A stretch of DNA of 64,000 bases from Nymphalis io (lineage: Eukaryota; Arthropoda; Insecta; Lepidoptera; Nymphalidae): assembly GCF_905147045.1 (NCBI RefSeq), contig NC_065890.1, positions 1,860,001 through 1,924,000 of the forward strand, given 5' to 3'. How positions within the stretch are numbered: position 1 is the stretch's first letter; each line of letters opens with the position of its first letter. Both the position numbers and the translations under genes were made by a program. The notes beneath the pieces were generated by a model. That model had not been told where the DNA came from and did no database searches. It was given only the letters and a program-made list of their open reading frames with translations. Positions 33,766-44,739 of the stretch are shown piece by piece.

Positions 33766-34254
33766 AAAAGCAAAATTTAAGCATGTATTAGATAGAGTGT
33801 TAGCCGAATTTATCATAAAGTAATAAAATACGTAAATAATTAAAAACGTTAATAAAAATGTACTATTATTAATAATAATAATATTACGTATATATTTCAA
33901 ACACAGAAAAAATAATAATCAGTTAACGACATAATTAAAAATGTTATATCGGCAATTAAAATACCTTATGGCAGAAGTGGATTTCTTTATTCAAATACAA
34001 GCTCTAAATACAAGCTCTAGAAAATTCTTAGGCATATTTAATAATATCAACTTCCTCAAATAGACAATGAGATTGCCTGTCGTAATTTGAATCGTAAAAT
34101 CAAACTAATAAAACAGTCTTCGAATGCAAATAATATCAAAATTAATTTCAAGTGATTATTGTTTTAAACACACAAGCGAGTAATGATGCTCGTGTGTTAT
34201 ATTTGCGATAACCTAAGAAAATATCTGCTGTATTTCTAATGATAATGTATATTG

Positions 34255-34290
34255 TTGTGAATATTTAAAGACCTTGTGAATATTTAAAGA
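34255..34290. repeat. 17-bp tandem duplication
   Basis: ttgtgaatatttaaaga occurs exactly at 34,255-34,271 and 34,274-34,290. Confidence 0.9.
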
Positions 34291-34870
34291 AAAACAATCA
34301 CAGCCAAAAACGAATCACAAGGAAACAATTTTTGTATTTGATTTATTTATAATTACATTTATTTTAAAAATGGAACTGCTGAATTGCGTCTAGGAATTAT
34401 ATTTTATATTTACCTATTTATAAATCCAGTATACGTAAGTTGGGTTACGAATCATTTTCAAATTAAGAACACAAACAAAAATCGAACACAATAGCACTAA
34501 AACACGAATTTTAAAATTAAATTACACTAAAGATATAATTAAATGAATAACACGTTAAAACATCACATATCACGGTATCCATGCGTCCAGCCAGTGTTAA
34601 CACAACACTGATAATAGTGTAGATGGTGTAATCAGGCAATTTTTTTACGATTCCTTATCAATCGACACGCCGGATTACACGCGATAACAATCAGTACATA
34701 CACACGACAATTTATTGTAATACAGTTATTTTTTATCTGAACAACGTTTCAGATTTTTCAGAAGTTATAAGTTGATAATAAAAACGTCTGTGATGTGTTT
34801 TCGATGTGATACTTGAATATGTTGTAATTTTAATTTATAGTTTTATAGGCAATAAAAAAATATGACATAT

Positions 34871-34989
34871 ATTTTTTTAATATTTTTGATTGTTCAAGTG
34901 AATTAAAAAATAATGATTAAGATTTGAATTTTAAGAATGATCATTATATTTTTAATTCACTTGAACAATCAAAAATTTTAAAAAAAATT
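34871..34989. mobile_element. Foldback MITE, 119 bp, with 8-bp duplication
   Basis: Left arm 34,871-34,918 and right arm 34,940-34,989 are near-perfect inverted repeats (shared core gattgttcaagtgaattaaa) around a 21-nt loop. An identical tgacatat lies at 34,863-34,870 and 34,990-34,997. An 8-bp target duplication points to hAT-like mobilisation. The whole element would fold into one long hairpin, so a small-RNA precursor is a second possibility. No coding content. Confidence 0.75.
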
Positions 34990-34997
34990 TGACATAT

Positions 34998-36649
34998 TAA
35001 GATTAAGATTACTAAAATAAATCAATAAAATGTAGTATTTTTTTTAATTATTGGGAAGGAATATAAGGCACGTGAATGCGAAATTGTGCCTAAAATGTAA
35101 TTAGATGCGTGACTTTAGACTGCGTGTTGGCAGTACAGTGAATGGCTAATGGATCTTTCTATAGGAAAAGATATTTTAAAGAAAAACACACCCAACATTT
35201 GCTAAAATAGCCAATTTTTGGTAAATGTTATTTTGTCGTCATTGTTAAGCCAAATGGGAACCGTGAACCGAAGTCCAATTGCAAACCTAGCCTAGGATAG
35301 TAGAACGATGACATAAATCGAATGCATGCATGAATTTTAATAAATATAATAATTATATATATACCACATCCACACTTACAAATCTTGACAATTAAGTTAA
35401 AGTAAAGGTAAGCACATTTTTATACAAATATTCGTAGTTATACGTTATTGTAAGCTGTTTTAAAAAACATGTTGTATGTGTGCATGTTGTATGTGTGCGT
35501 CAATGTATTTGCATGTGTCAGTATTTGTGTATTTATGTATGAGTTATTGTGAATTATTCTAAATTTAAAAGTTTTCGTCTATTTTGTAAATTTTCAATAA
35601 TATAAACATTATTGATACAGATGAGATTAGAGCACCGCGCTAGCAGTCAATGGCGCGAAACTTATCTGTGCGGACAAAAGAATTTTCGACGATTAAACAA
35701 ACATAATGTCGACGTCCCGCGCGATCCCGCGGACAGGTGACGTGACGATACAGGGAAAAATATCACGACCATGTTTAGTACAATCATAATATTATTATTA
35801 CTAGTTTTTATTAAGCAACAACGGATATACTAGTGTTTTATTTTGCCTTATATACTCCTTGCTATCTTTTTAGTCCGTGTTATAGAATAAAAAAAATATT
35901 CAAATAAAAAAAAAAACATTATTTTTACTTTTAACTATATGTAAGGAACAGTATGTTGTATTTTGGATGTTTTAGATTAAAAATATTTTAATTGCAGTAT
36001 TTGTTAACATTTATAGATTTGGTACTCATATTATAAAATGATATTTAGTAAAATTATTATTTATATAATCGTATTTAGTATTCTACGAAATATATAAATT
36101 TGTCTATAAAACGTTATTTTAATGTGCCTTATTTCTTAAATCTACAGTCAGCAACACTAACTATATCCATCTCATTTTCAAATTGCAAAATTATCACAAT
36201 TTAGTCCTTGAAAATATGGTAATAATATTGTGGTTTTCATAAACCTGCAACGACTTTTTCATTAACTTGGTCACGTGATATTGTATAGTTCTAATTATAA
36301 ATTAGCAAAACGAATTCGATTTCAATATAATTATAATGTCGTAATCAAACGGTTCACCATATTGTTCATAGCATTAATATTTAAAATATTTTATAAACGT
36401 GACACTTAATTAATTAGTTTGTTTGTTTATTTTCTTTGTTGTAATAAATATTATAAAGAAAAAAACCTCTTCGTTCGGCGTGAATTAAATTTTAATAAAG
36501 TGCTTAATGTTTTTTTTAACGAATAATTAAATTTCAAAATTCTTCGAGACTTTCGAGTTCGACTAAATAACAAACGTATAAAATATAATTATTAACTTCA
36601 TTGCAATTTGATCTTATACTAGTCAAAGGTTGGAACAAGAATTTAAAAA
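34998..36649. other. AT-rich DNA with one GC-rich island
   Basis: Mostly AT-rich. 35,625-35,765 is CpG-rich and unique (gagcaccgcgctagcagtca, gacgtcccgcgcgatcccgc). A 16-bp tandem repeat atgttgtatgtgtgc lies near 35,470-35,501. No gene. Confidence 0.35.
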
Positions 36650-39600
36650 TCGAACACTTTTTATTCAATTAAATTCAAATGCAGATAACGAAACGCGAAT
36701 TGCAAAATCCATAGACCAATGTAGAATGCAAATAGACGCTTCACTCCAACATAAATCTCGAAAACGAATAATGTCAGTTTTTCCTGCATAAACGTCGAGT
36801 GAAGTTCAAATAGCGGTGCTATCACGCGTCGCAGTCGAAAACTTTTAACTACGCAGGGCATAGAACGAGAACGGCTTAGCCGATGACGAGTGAGCGACAG
36901 TCAGGTGAATACGTATATATCTCGAAGCCTGCTGGCTCATGATACGTCACTCATATTCGAATAAGTTTTCTTGCTGAGAAATATCGCACGAAGAGTTGAA
37001 AATGGAATTTTTGTTTTTGTCAATCACCTGTGTGCGGGTGCGGCATTTGAATTAGGGTTGCCATATTGTCACATATAAATTTAATTTTTTATTATATTTT
37101 AATGAATTCAGAAATAATCTTCATTTTGTCTTCCTTTTTATTTGTTTGAAATATAGAACACGACTTGGCATGAGACGGCTCAAAATGTTACGATTTAATG
37201 AAAATCATATAATATTTGACAAGTTTATTTATATGTGTATGTGTATTGTTAATTGAATTGTCAAATTACAATTTTTTAAATGTGTCGGTTAAAATAATAT
37301 ACGATGCGTTGATAATAATGACGTCTAGTCGATGGGCTTTCATTTCCGCGCGCACGTCGGTCGATAACAAAGAAGTGTTGACATATTTAGAACAAGCCTG
37401 AAATCGAGCTGGCAACACTGCGGCATGGCGACAGCCGTCATATCTGCCAACGTACCCAACGGGATTTTAATTTTCGAATCTATCCCGCGTTTGACGTGTC
37501 GCTTCCCGCGCTTTTTGTTGCAAACGTCAAAACGGTAACCTGATTGCTTCCTCCTCTTATTTTTTTAAGCTGCCAAAGTTTAGTGATTGACGCGAATTTT
37601 TGGATGGATTGTCTGAGTTAAATTGAAACTTGATTGATTTCTATATTCCTATCATATTTTTACTGAGCTTTAGACAGCTTTCTTGACATTGAAGAAAAAA
37701 TATTGTCAATCGACGTAGCTTATATTACGGCAGATAAAAATCATTAAGTTCAATAAAAAATGTTAATGGAGTTTTACATTGATAAATTATTCATTAGTAT
37801 TTGTTTAAATTTAAAACTCACTAATTGTCTACCAAAGTAGCAATCAATGTAGAATATGTAATTTTCTAACGTATTTTAATGCATATTTAAATATATATAA
37901 GACATCAAACAACATTCAAAAGTGGAGGCGTTTGGCAGATATTTAAAATAGGAATGAATTTTTGAGTTGGCGCGTATCGTTCGAGACCAACGTCCGTCAC
38001 TATCTTTATTCCACACGAACGCGTTCGATACTCGCCTTCTCGATACAGCGACTCGATTAAAATAAGAATATTTTGAGCGCAACACTATTGTGCGGTGGAC
38101 TTCCGAGAAAGTTTGTAAGTTGATATTGTGTTTGAAATGTGTTAAGACTTGTACACGTGTTTTATGTTCTTTATTTATTAATGGAATTTTATGTTATACG
38201 TGTAATATGAATTACATTTATACGGCCGTTAAAACGTTACGTATTACATCATATAGGTTTAGGTATTAGGTGACTATTGTTCACCTAATTTATTTGGCAT
38301 GATTATTGTTCGCAAATAAAACAAAAAAAAGAAATTAATGTTCAGTGAACAAATCCAAACAAGGTCGTCGCGAGACTTAATCGAAATAGAGGCGCAATAA
38401 TCCAATATGGCGTCTGCAATTTGAGCGCAGATGCAATTGTCACGGGCCGGTGCGCTCCCGCCCGCCGCTTCTTGTTTTTACTCGATTGCTCGATTACTCG
38501 ATATTCGTTTTTCACCGTGCCCCGCCACAGATACCGGCTGCACAAACCTGTCATATCGACTCTTTGTTTGGCGTGTAGAAAAAAGAGAACACGAGATAAA
38601 AAGTCTCCCGAGCAAATTGGGCGTCTCTGTTATAAACAACGGAGGTGGAACCCCGTGATAGCGGACAATAAACGTCCGATTTTTTTTTTCAATTGAATTC
38701 GTTGATTGTTTTCACTCATCGCTCCAGTCCGTCGCGGTTGTTTCACGTAACATGACCCAACTGCCAGATTGACTCGAGACTTAGTCTTTTCATTAAGCAC
38801 GTTCTTTTCCGCGTCGATATCATTTGCGCGAGTTCATTGTTCGGAGTGCGAACATTCGAGTCTACAAGTTGGGTTATTTATGTATGTTCGGCGTTCAGTG
38901 TTGCATCCTTAATAGGTATATCTGGACAACGTGCGGACCGTTATCTGCGAGAAAGGTGGGGGTGAGAAGGCTCGTGGGGGAGGCCAAGCTTGGGGGAGCC
39001 GATATGAATCACTGGGAGTAATGGCTGCAATATCACGTAGTGCACTTTGTCAACTGGTTGTAGCCTTGCAGTCGCATAGATAATACGGAGATTGCAGCAT
39101 CCAAGGAAGATAGTTCGAAATCGAGGCGAGAGTTCTTACGTAAAATTAATGTTATTTCGGTTACGATATAATTTACTCGCATACATTTATAGCACCGTAT
39201 TTAGTAGTCATTCTCGATCTCTCTGTCTCTCTTTATCTCGTTATATCTGAACGGAATTTTTTGCAATATAAATTCCAAATTTAAAACATTTATAAATACA
39301 GATAAATAAAATTAATATAATAAAATGATATTGTAATTATCTTTAAACTAAAAAGCCGAGTCGAATATCGATACATTAGCATTTTTTTGCAGATTTATTC
39401 CACTCTATCGATACTCGTGAACGCGAGTCGTGGCGTGGAAAGAGCAGCGATACCATCGCGTGGAGTACCATCAGCGTGGAGAGGCCGAGCGCGGCTAATC
39501 TGCCTTCGCGGGCCGATCGTAGCTTATTCGACAATTATTCGGATTGCATTATAAGCTGAGAGCCGTCGATCCTGACAGTCATGCTTAGACGTTTGAGCCC

Positions 39601-39650
39601 CACTCGACGCGAGGACGTTCTGGGTTCCGATTGTGATAAGCGGTTTTTTT
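36650..39650. other. 3-kb low-repeat, GC-richer block
   Basis: The longest stretch in the window free of recognised repeats and clearly richer in CpG than its flanks, especially 37,310-37,520, 38,400-39,060 and 39,395-39,560. Short open frames on both strands show no known domain. It includes ctggcaacactg (37,409-37,420) and an initiator/DPE pair (38,895-38,928). Freedom from transposons suggests constraint. A cluster of enhancers or an unrecognised non-coding first exon would fit; neither is proven. Confidence 0.4.
38895..38928 (+). promoter_or_regulatory. Candidate initiator plus DPE
   Basis: TCAGTG with A+1 at 38,897 and GGACA at 38,924-38,928, exactly +28 to +32, matches the arthropod Inr and the RGWYV DPE consensus with correct spacing. 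By composition a few such pairs are expected by chance in 64 kb, so only its position inside the GC-rich block makes it notable. Confidence 0.25.
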
Positions 39651-39702
39651 TTAATGCAAATTCTTCCGCGTGGTCTTGGGTTTTGTTTTTTGTTTTAAAT
39701 TT

Positions 39703-39958
39703 GACGAATCGGTTGGCGTGGTTGGTAGATACTTGCCTTACACGCCGAAGGTTGTGGTTTCGATTCCTACCCAGGACAGACATTTGTGTGCATGAACATG
39801 TCTGTTTGTCCTGAGTCTGGGTATAAGTATCTATAAAAGTATGTATTTACGAAAAAAAAGTAGTATATGTAGTATATCAGTTGTGTGGTTTCCATAGCAC
39901 AAGCTCTGCTTAATTTGGGATCAGATGGCCGTGTGTGAATAAAGTCCCAGGTTCCCAG
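39703..39958 (+). mobile_element. Family C SINE, near full length
   Basis: gacgaatcggttggcgtggt, acttgccttacacgccgaag, gattcctacccaggacagac, tgtctgtttgtcctgagtct, ggtttccatagcacaagctc, gggatcagatggccgtgtgt. The (att)n tail is missing. Confidence 0.9.
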
Positions 39959-40342
39959 GTGTGTTTAATAGTATATCTTACTGTTTTATAGCGATTCCTA
40001 ATTCAAAATCATAATAATCGATACGGAATCGATTCCATATTCGATAACGTTTTGCGTAACCAAACGATACAAATGGTAAATTATTCCCACGTTTTACACA
40101 GCACCGCTCGTAACGTGTAAATATTTATTATTTATTGCCTTTGAAAATAACTCGATACATAAATCTTACGCGAATTAATATTAATTCCGGATTCATGCTG
40201 CTGAGATAGCGCTTTAAAGCGTAAGATAGAACTATGCGTACTCAATTATGTACTGGTTTCCTTGGAAATCTATAAGAAAACGATAATTATTTAAATGCAT
40301 TTAGTGTTGACGTATGTGTCGACACAGACCATCAACCAGATA
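39959..40342. other. Unique DNA, nothing recognised
   Basis: Moderately AT-rich, no repeat or gene seen. Confidence 0.4.
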
Positions 40343-40377
40343 TACTATGTAATATTATAATATAATATTACATAGTA
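40343..40377. repeat. Perfect 16-bp palindrome with 3-nt loop
   Basis: tactatgtaatattat and its exact complement ataatattacatagta are separated by aat. The surroundings are AT-rich. Confidence 0.85.
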
Positions 40378-40435
40378 GTATAAAATAATAATGATGCAAA
40401 GATATATTTGGATTATTTATATATATATAAATAAT

Positions 40436-40732
40436 GTCGAGATGGCCTAGTGGTTAGAACGCTTGCATCTTAACCGTCGAATCGATGATCGTGGGTTTAA
40501 ACCCGGGCAAGCGCCACTGTATTTTCATGTGTTTAATTTGTGTTTATAATTCATCTCGTGCTTCACGGCGAAGGAAAACATCGTGAGGAAACCTGCATGT
40601 GTCTAATTTCATTGAAATTATGCCACATGTATATTTTACCAATCCGCATTGGAGCAGCGTGGTGGAATAAGCTCCAAGCCTTCTCCTCAAAAGGGAGAGG
40701 AGGCCTTAGCCCAGCAGTGGGACATTAACATT
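40436..40732 (+). mobile_element. Family B SINE (Metulj-like), full length
   Basis: gtcgagatggcctagtggtt (box A), cgtgggtttaaacccggg (box B), ctgtattttcatgtgttt, catctcgtgcttcacggcga, ggaaacctgcatgtgtctaa, ccgcattggagcagcgtggt, gccttagcccagcagtggga, cattaacatt. The best-preserved B copy, useful as a reference for the others. Confidence 0.93.
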
Positions 40733-40972
40733 AGTAAACAGATAGATTGCTCTGAGCAATTAGAAGGTTCGTTAATGATATTATATTATCGAAGCGCTTT
40801 ACGCTTAATTGAATTAAAAATATATATGTATTAGTATTTCTTTTTAATGTAACTTGACGCGTAATATTATATGTTATAATTATTTTATTTTAAATATACT
40901 GAACAAAATGACCTTAAATAAATTATTTATTATGAGTAAAATATTGCAATTATATATATAGTCTGTGGCTTA

Positions 40973-40986
40973 TCACTAGAGGGCGT
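40973..40986 (+). promoter_or_regulatory. CTCF-like motif
   Basis: tcactagagggcgt matches the CCASYAGRKGGCRS consensus except at the first and last positions. Lies in unique DNA. Confidence 0.4.
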
Positions 40987-41151
40987 GCCTGCGTTATGTG
41001 CCGAACGTGTTAACATCGGTCGAGTCGAGTTTTAGCGAGGTTTATGATTCATTTGTTGTTAGTGAAAGCTATGAAATAGTTTTATACAAAACTAACTGTT
41101 TCATGAGCCTGGATTAATCCACATATAAACTCCTTGTAGTACATATATATT

Positions 41152-41420
41152 GACGAGCCGGTTGGCGTGGTTGGTAGAACACTTGCCTTTCACGCCGAAG
41201 GTTGTGGGTTCGATTCCCACCCAGGACAGACATTTGTGTGCATGAACATGTCTGTTTGTCCTGAGTCTGGGTGTAATTATCCATATAAGTATGTATTTAC
41301 AAAAAAAAGTAGTATATGTAGTATATCAGTTGTCTGGTTTCCATAGCACAATCTTTGTACAAGCTTAATTTGGGATCAGATGGCCGTGTGTGAAAAATGT
41401 CGCAGGATATTATTATTATT
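41152..41420 (+). mobile_element. Family C SINE, full length
   Basis: gacgagccggttggcgtggt, cctttcacgccgaaggttgt, gggttcgattcccacccagg (box B), tgaacatgtctgtttgtcct, gtatatcagttgtctggttt, gatggccgtgtgtgaaaaat and the tail gatattattattatt. The head resembles a tRNA with a TTC anticodon loop (ctttcac), i.e. tRNA-Glu-like at that loop only. Confidence 0.93.
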
Positions 41421-41494
41421 ATATATATACTTATGCTGATAATATTCAGTTATAATATTTGTGCTAAGTATATTATTTATATATATATAACTAG

Positions 41495-41610
41495 ACGTGC
41501 TTGGGGTTCCAATTTAATTGATGCATACCAAATTTCATCAAAATCGGTTCAGTGATTTAGTCGTAAAAGTGTTACAGACACAGTTACTATCTCATTTATA
41601 ACATAAGTAT
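41495..41610 (+). mobile_element. Family G repeat 3' end
   Basis: cataccaaatttcatcaaaa, tcggttcagtgatttagtcg, taaaagtgttacagacacag and ttataacataagtatgg. Same 3' module as 32,920-33,035 and 58,790-58,850. Confidence 0.6.
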
Positions 41611-41681
41611 GGATTATTAGCTATTCCGGTTTCACTTAAGTTATTGATAATGGGATGTGTTTTGGGAAGACTTCGGAATCA

Positions 41682-41788
41682 CCATTTCAAACCGGAACCC
41701 AACAATACTAAGTACTGCTGTTTTGCGGTAGAATATCTGATGAGTGGGTGGTACCTACCCAGACGAGCTTGCACAAAGCTCTACCACC
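41682..41788 (-). mobile_element. Family A repeat, 5' third only
   Basis: ccatttcaaaccggaaccca to gacgagcttgcacaaagctc, taccacc. The poly-A-proximal two thirds are absent. Confidence 0.9.
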
Positions 41789-42301
41789 GTTGCTGAATAA
41801 TTAATAATAATCGTTACTAATACTATGGCGGTGAAGGATTTGTTATCTTGAAGTTGTCTTGTACACGACTCTATCAGGATTTAAATGATTTGAAAAAAAT
41901 AGACAGCTTTCTCAAACAGTTATTGAGAAATATTATAGACTATAAAGTTATTAAGTTTAACGCGAGAGAAACCGCGCGGAGCAGCTAACAATATTACAGT
42001 TTATTTAACAATTATAAAAAACAATAATTGATTATATAAAGGCCATCAGTGATTTTATAGTGGTTATTTATTTGTTGATTTCCTTAATAAATTTTTGCTT
42101 TCTTGTGACTTTCATCACATTGACTAACTTTCCCTTCACCTAACAAACGAAACACTGGCTCAGTGGTAAAAGATAAGGTGAACATATCTAAGCTTACATC
42201 CTAACAACAGAGTTACCTTAACACTTATAATGTTTTTATACATTATTTATTAAAAAATATATTTATCAACGGCTGATCATATTGCATACAAAAAGGTACT
42301 T
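41789..42301. other. AT-rich DNA, nothing recognised
   Basis: No gene or repeat family seen. Confidence 0.4.
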
Positions 42302-42380
42302 ACGGTTTCACTTCAATATATTTTAGAATGTATTTTTACATTTCCAGTACTTACCTGTAAAAAAAAGAAACATTAATATA
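42302..42380 (-). other. Candidate recursive splice site (ratchet point) with downstream donor
   Basis: On the minus strand: a branch-like attaat, then tttcttttttttacag with AG at 42,356-42,355, directly joined to GTAAGTAC with GT at 42,354-42,353. Polypyrimidine-CAG|GTAAGT is the insect ratchet-point consensus. A second perfect GTAAGT (ACC|GTAAGT, GT at 42,303-42,302) lies 51 nt downstream and could define a recursive-splice exon. That segment has stops in all three frames, so it is unlikely to be coding. The same strand and architecture as the site at 23,420, 18.9 kb further along. Confidence 0.7.
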
Positions 42381-42552
42381 CAAAGCTCACAATATACATA
42401 TTTGAAATTTAATAAGAATATTTATTCTAAATCAATACAAGACTTAATACCACATAGAAACGATCACATAATAAAATTAAGTAAAAATTAACATTTTTAA
42501 TATAAAAAAAAAGTTTTATATAATTAATATGTAATTCTAATACATATGGTTT

Positions 42553-42654
42553 ACATGGCACACGTCAGCAAAGCTCCCAGTCGGTATGTTTTTTCCGACA
42601 TCTTTAACATTTATCGTCATATTTCAGTAAATTTTCAGAAAACCTTCACATTCA
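42553..42654 (+). mobile_element. Family H repeat, left part of an interrupted copy
   Basis: tggcacacgtcagcaaagct, cccagtcggtatgttttttc, cgacatctttaacatttatc, catatttcagtaaattttca. Continues after the SINE at 42,950. Confidence 0.65.
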
Positions 42655-42949
42655 CTGGTGGTAGGGCTTTGTGCAAGCTCGTCTGGGTAGGTACCACCCA
42701 CTCATCAGATATTCTACCGCAAAACAGCAATACTTGATATTGTTGTGTTCCGGTTTGAAGGGTGAGTGAGCCAGTGTAATTACAGGAACAAGGGACATAA
42801 AATCTTAGTTCCCAAGGTTGGTGGCGCATTGGATATGTAAGCGATGGTTGACATTTCTTACAATGCCAATGTCTAAGAGCGTTGGTGACCACTTACCATC
42901 AGGTGGCCCATATGCTCGTCCGCCTTCCTATTCTATAAAAAAAAAAAAA
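42655..42949 (+). mobile_element. Family A repeat, full length, young
   Basis: ctggtggtagggctttgtgc to ccttcctattctataaaaaa. Shares the subfamily state gcattggatatgtaagcg and gtctaagagcgttggtgacc with the copies at 52,164 and 57,765. It is inserted in a family H copy; catt flanks both ends. Confidence 0.95.
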
Positions 42950-43085
42950 CATTAATTATAACCTAAACCTTCCCCAGGAATCACTACGTCCATTGGTGGC
43001 AACCGTATGAAAATCCGTTCAGCACTTTTCGAGGTTATCGCGGACAGACAGATAGACAAACGCGGTGGGAGACTTTTTTCATATC
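42950..43085 (+). mobile_element. Family H repeat, right part of an interrupted copy
   Basis: ataacctaaaccttccccag, gtccattggtggcaaccgta, tgaaaatccgttcagcactt, tcgcggacagacagatagac. The common lepidopteran repeat end 'aaatccgttcag...gacagacag'. Confidence 0.7.
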
Positions 43086-43099
43086 ATATAGGCATAGTA

Positions 43100-44436
43100 A
43101 TATCACTACCACGAAAAATATGTTTAACGTTTTAGCTCGGACAGTCATTTGCAAGATTAGACCCACACATACAAACTAACACGTGAAAATTAATTAAAGC
43201 TTTGTTAAAATAATATATCATATTTATACACATACATACATTAATAATATAGAAACTAACATCAATTTTTCTCGATCGGTTTATAGCTGATTAACTGTCA
43301 AGTTGATTATATTAAAATCGTTCGGGTTATACCCAAGTTGGGAACCCGTAAACGACAATATATTTACGCGAACACTCGATCCAGCAAGAAATATTATAAA
43401 TACAAACTTTGCGAATAGAAACGGCCATGAATCAAAAACAAAACAATATGATTATCCTCTCGCATTCTGCTATTGCCCTAGCTTGACAAGTCATAAGCTG
43501 TAGCGGATAGCAAATGAGTATTTTAATTAAATTAAAATGATATTATATCCCAAATAATTAGAATAATGATTAAACTGAGAAATGTATTTATATATTTTGT
43601 TAATTGTTTCGTTATATATATATAAAAAAATCTTCTATTACAAAGAAATATAAATGAAGATTTTTATCGTATAAGAAGCTGTTTTAATATTTCATTTCAG
43701 TTTTCCTATGATATAAGATGACTATCGGATTGATACATTATTTAAATGATAAATATAAATAAGTCAATAGCATTCCGTTTGTGTCTATAAATGACTTGCC
43801 TTAAGTCTAGCCTATAGGCGTGAATCCCTGTGAGAATAAAAAAAATAAGGGTCGAGAAATCGTCAGCTTAATTTAGGTAGTTAATAGTGTATCTGTACCA
43901 AGAAAAGCACGTAGGGCTTTAGTCCTGCGACTGTTTTGTCTCCGGCTACGTCAGCACTCCGATCCATATTGCGCACATTCTATTGCACTTTAGTATCGCT
44001 TATAGAGGATATTATTGATCGTACAAAAAATACATAAATATTATTATACTTAACATGAATTCCATGAATCTAAAGTTTGTGACTCGCGCCAGTCAAAGAG
44101 TTCGACAAGAGGCAAGCGCAGGAAATGAAGCGGCGCCCGGTGGAGGCGCGATAAATCCGCCGCCAGACAATACGCGCCTTCTTGCGACTTTATTAACGCG
44201 CTGACAAATTAACTGCGACTGCGAATGCGACTAACTTCAGGATACTGATATGGGAGTTCACATTTACTAGATTTTTAATTTGGAATGATTACATTGAAAA
44301 TATGTACTTAATCATGTATATCGGTACTTCGTATACAAATCATTTACAAAAATGTACCAGATTCCTTTTATATAAAAAAAGAAATTTAAGTTAACAATCT
44401 ATATAATCTTATTTTCTGTTAAGCATAACATGATCA
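43100..44436. other. Unique DNA with a GC-rich island
   Basis: AT-rich overall. 44,085-44,230 is CpG-rich and unique (gcggcgcccggtggaggcgc, gataaatccgccgccagaca). A weaker patch lies at 43,260-43,510. No gene recognised. Confidence 0.35.
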
Positions 44437-44705
44437 CGTGTCCACAGGTAGGCTTACGTGCGTTGCCGGCCTTTAAGGAATGCTGGTTCCATAGAGTGGT
44501 TGTTCGAGACAGGAAATGCCTTAAAAATCGCGATTCTTCTTAAATTTACGGCTTTACTTATAAACGCTGCCTAGCGACCGTTTCATTAAACAATGAATTA
44601 GCTATCTTTTTCTGTCATAATTGATTTGACATTTTGACATTCGAAAGAAGAAGACAACCATTATTTAAGCAATCACCCGCTAAACAATTTTATAAGTAAG
44701 CTCAT
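44437..44705 (-). mobile_element. Family F/K repeat, both parts joined
   Basis: The minus strand reads K then F: gtcttcttctttcgaatgtc, aatcaattatgacagaaaaa, gaaacggtcgctaggcagcg, ttataagtaaagccg, then aaggcatttcctgtctcg, attccttaaaggccggcaac and gcacg. This shows that the separate pieces at 7.9, 9.4 and 9.7 kb belong to one family. Confidence 0.7.
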
Positions 44706-44739
44706 AGACATATGCGCCGTAAGCAATATTAATTATTGT

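Larger units (their letters stand above)
33036..34862. other. AT-rich DNA with small structures only
   Basis: No gene. Contains a short SINE/LINE-like remnant (cgacttaccattagggtcat, 33,099-33,118), a hairpin at 33,717-33,765 and a short tandem duplication at 34,255-34,290. Confidence 0.4.

Noticed and set aside
41152..41230. tRNA-Glu gene
   Set aside because: Box A, box B and a ctttcac loop are present but the acceptor stem does not pair and SINE body follows directly. It is a SINE promoter.
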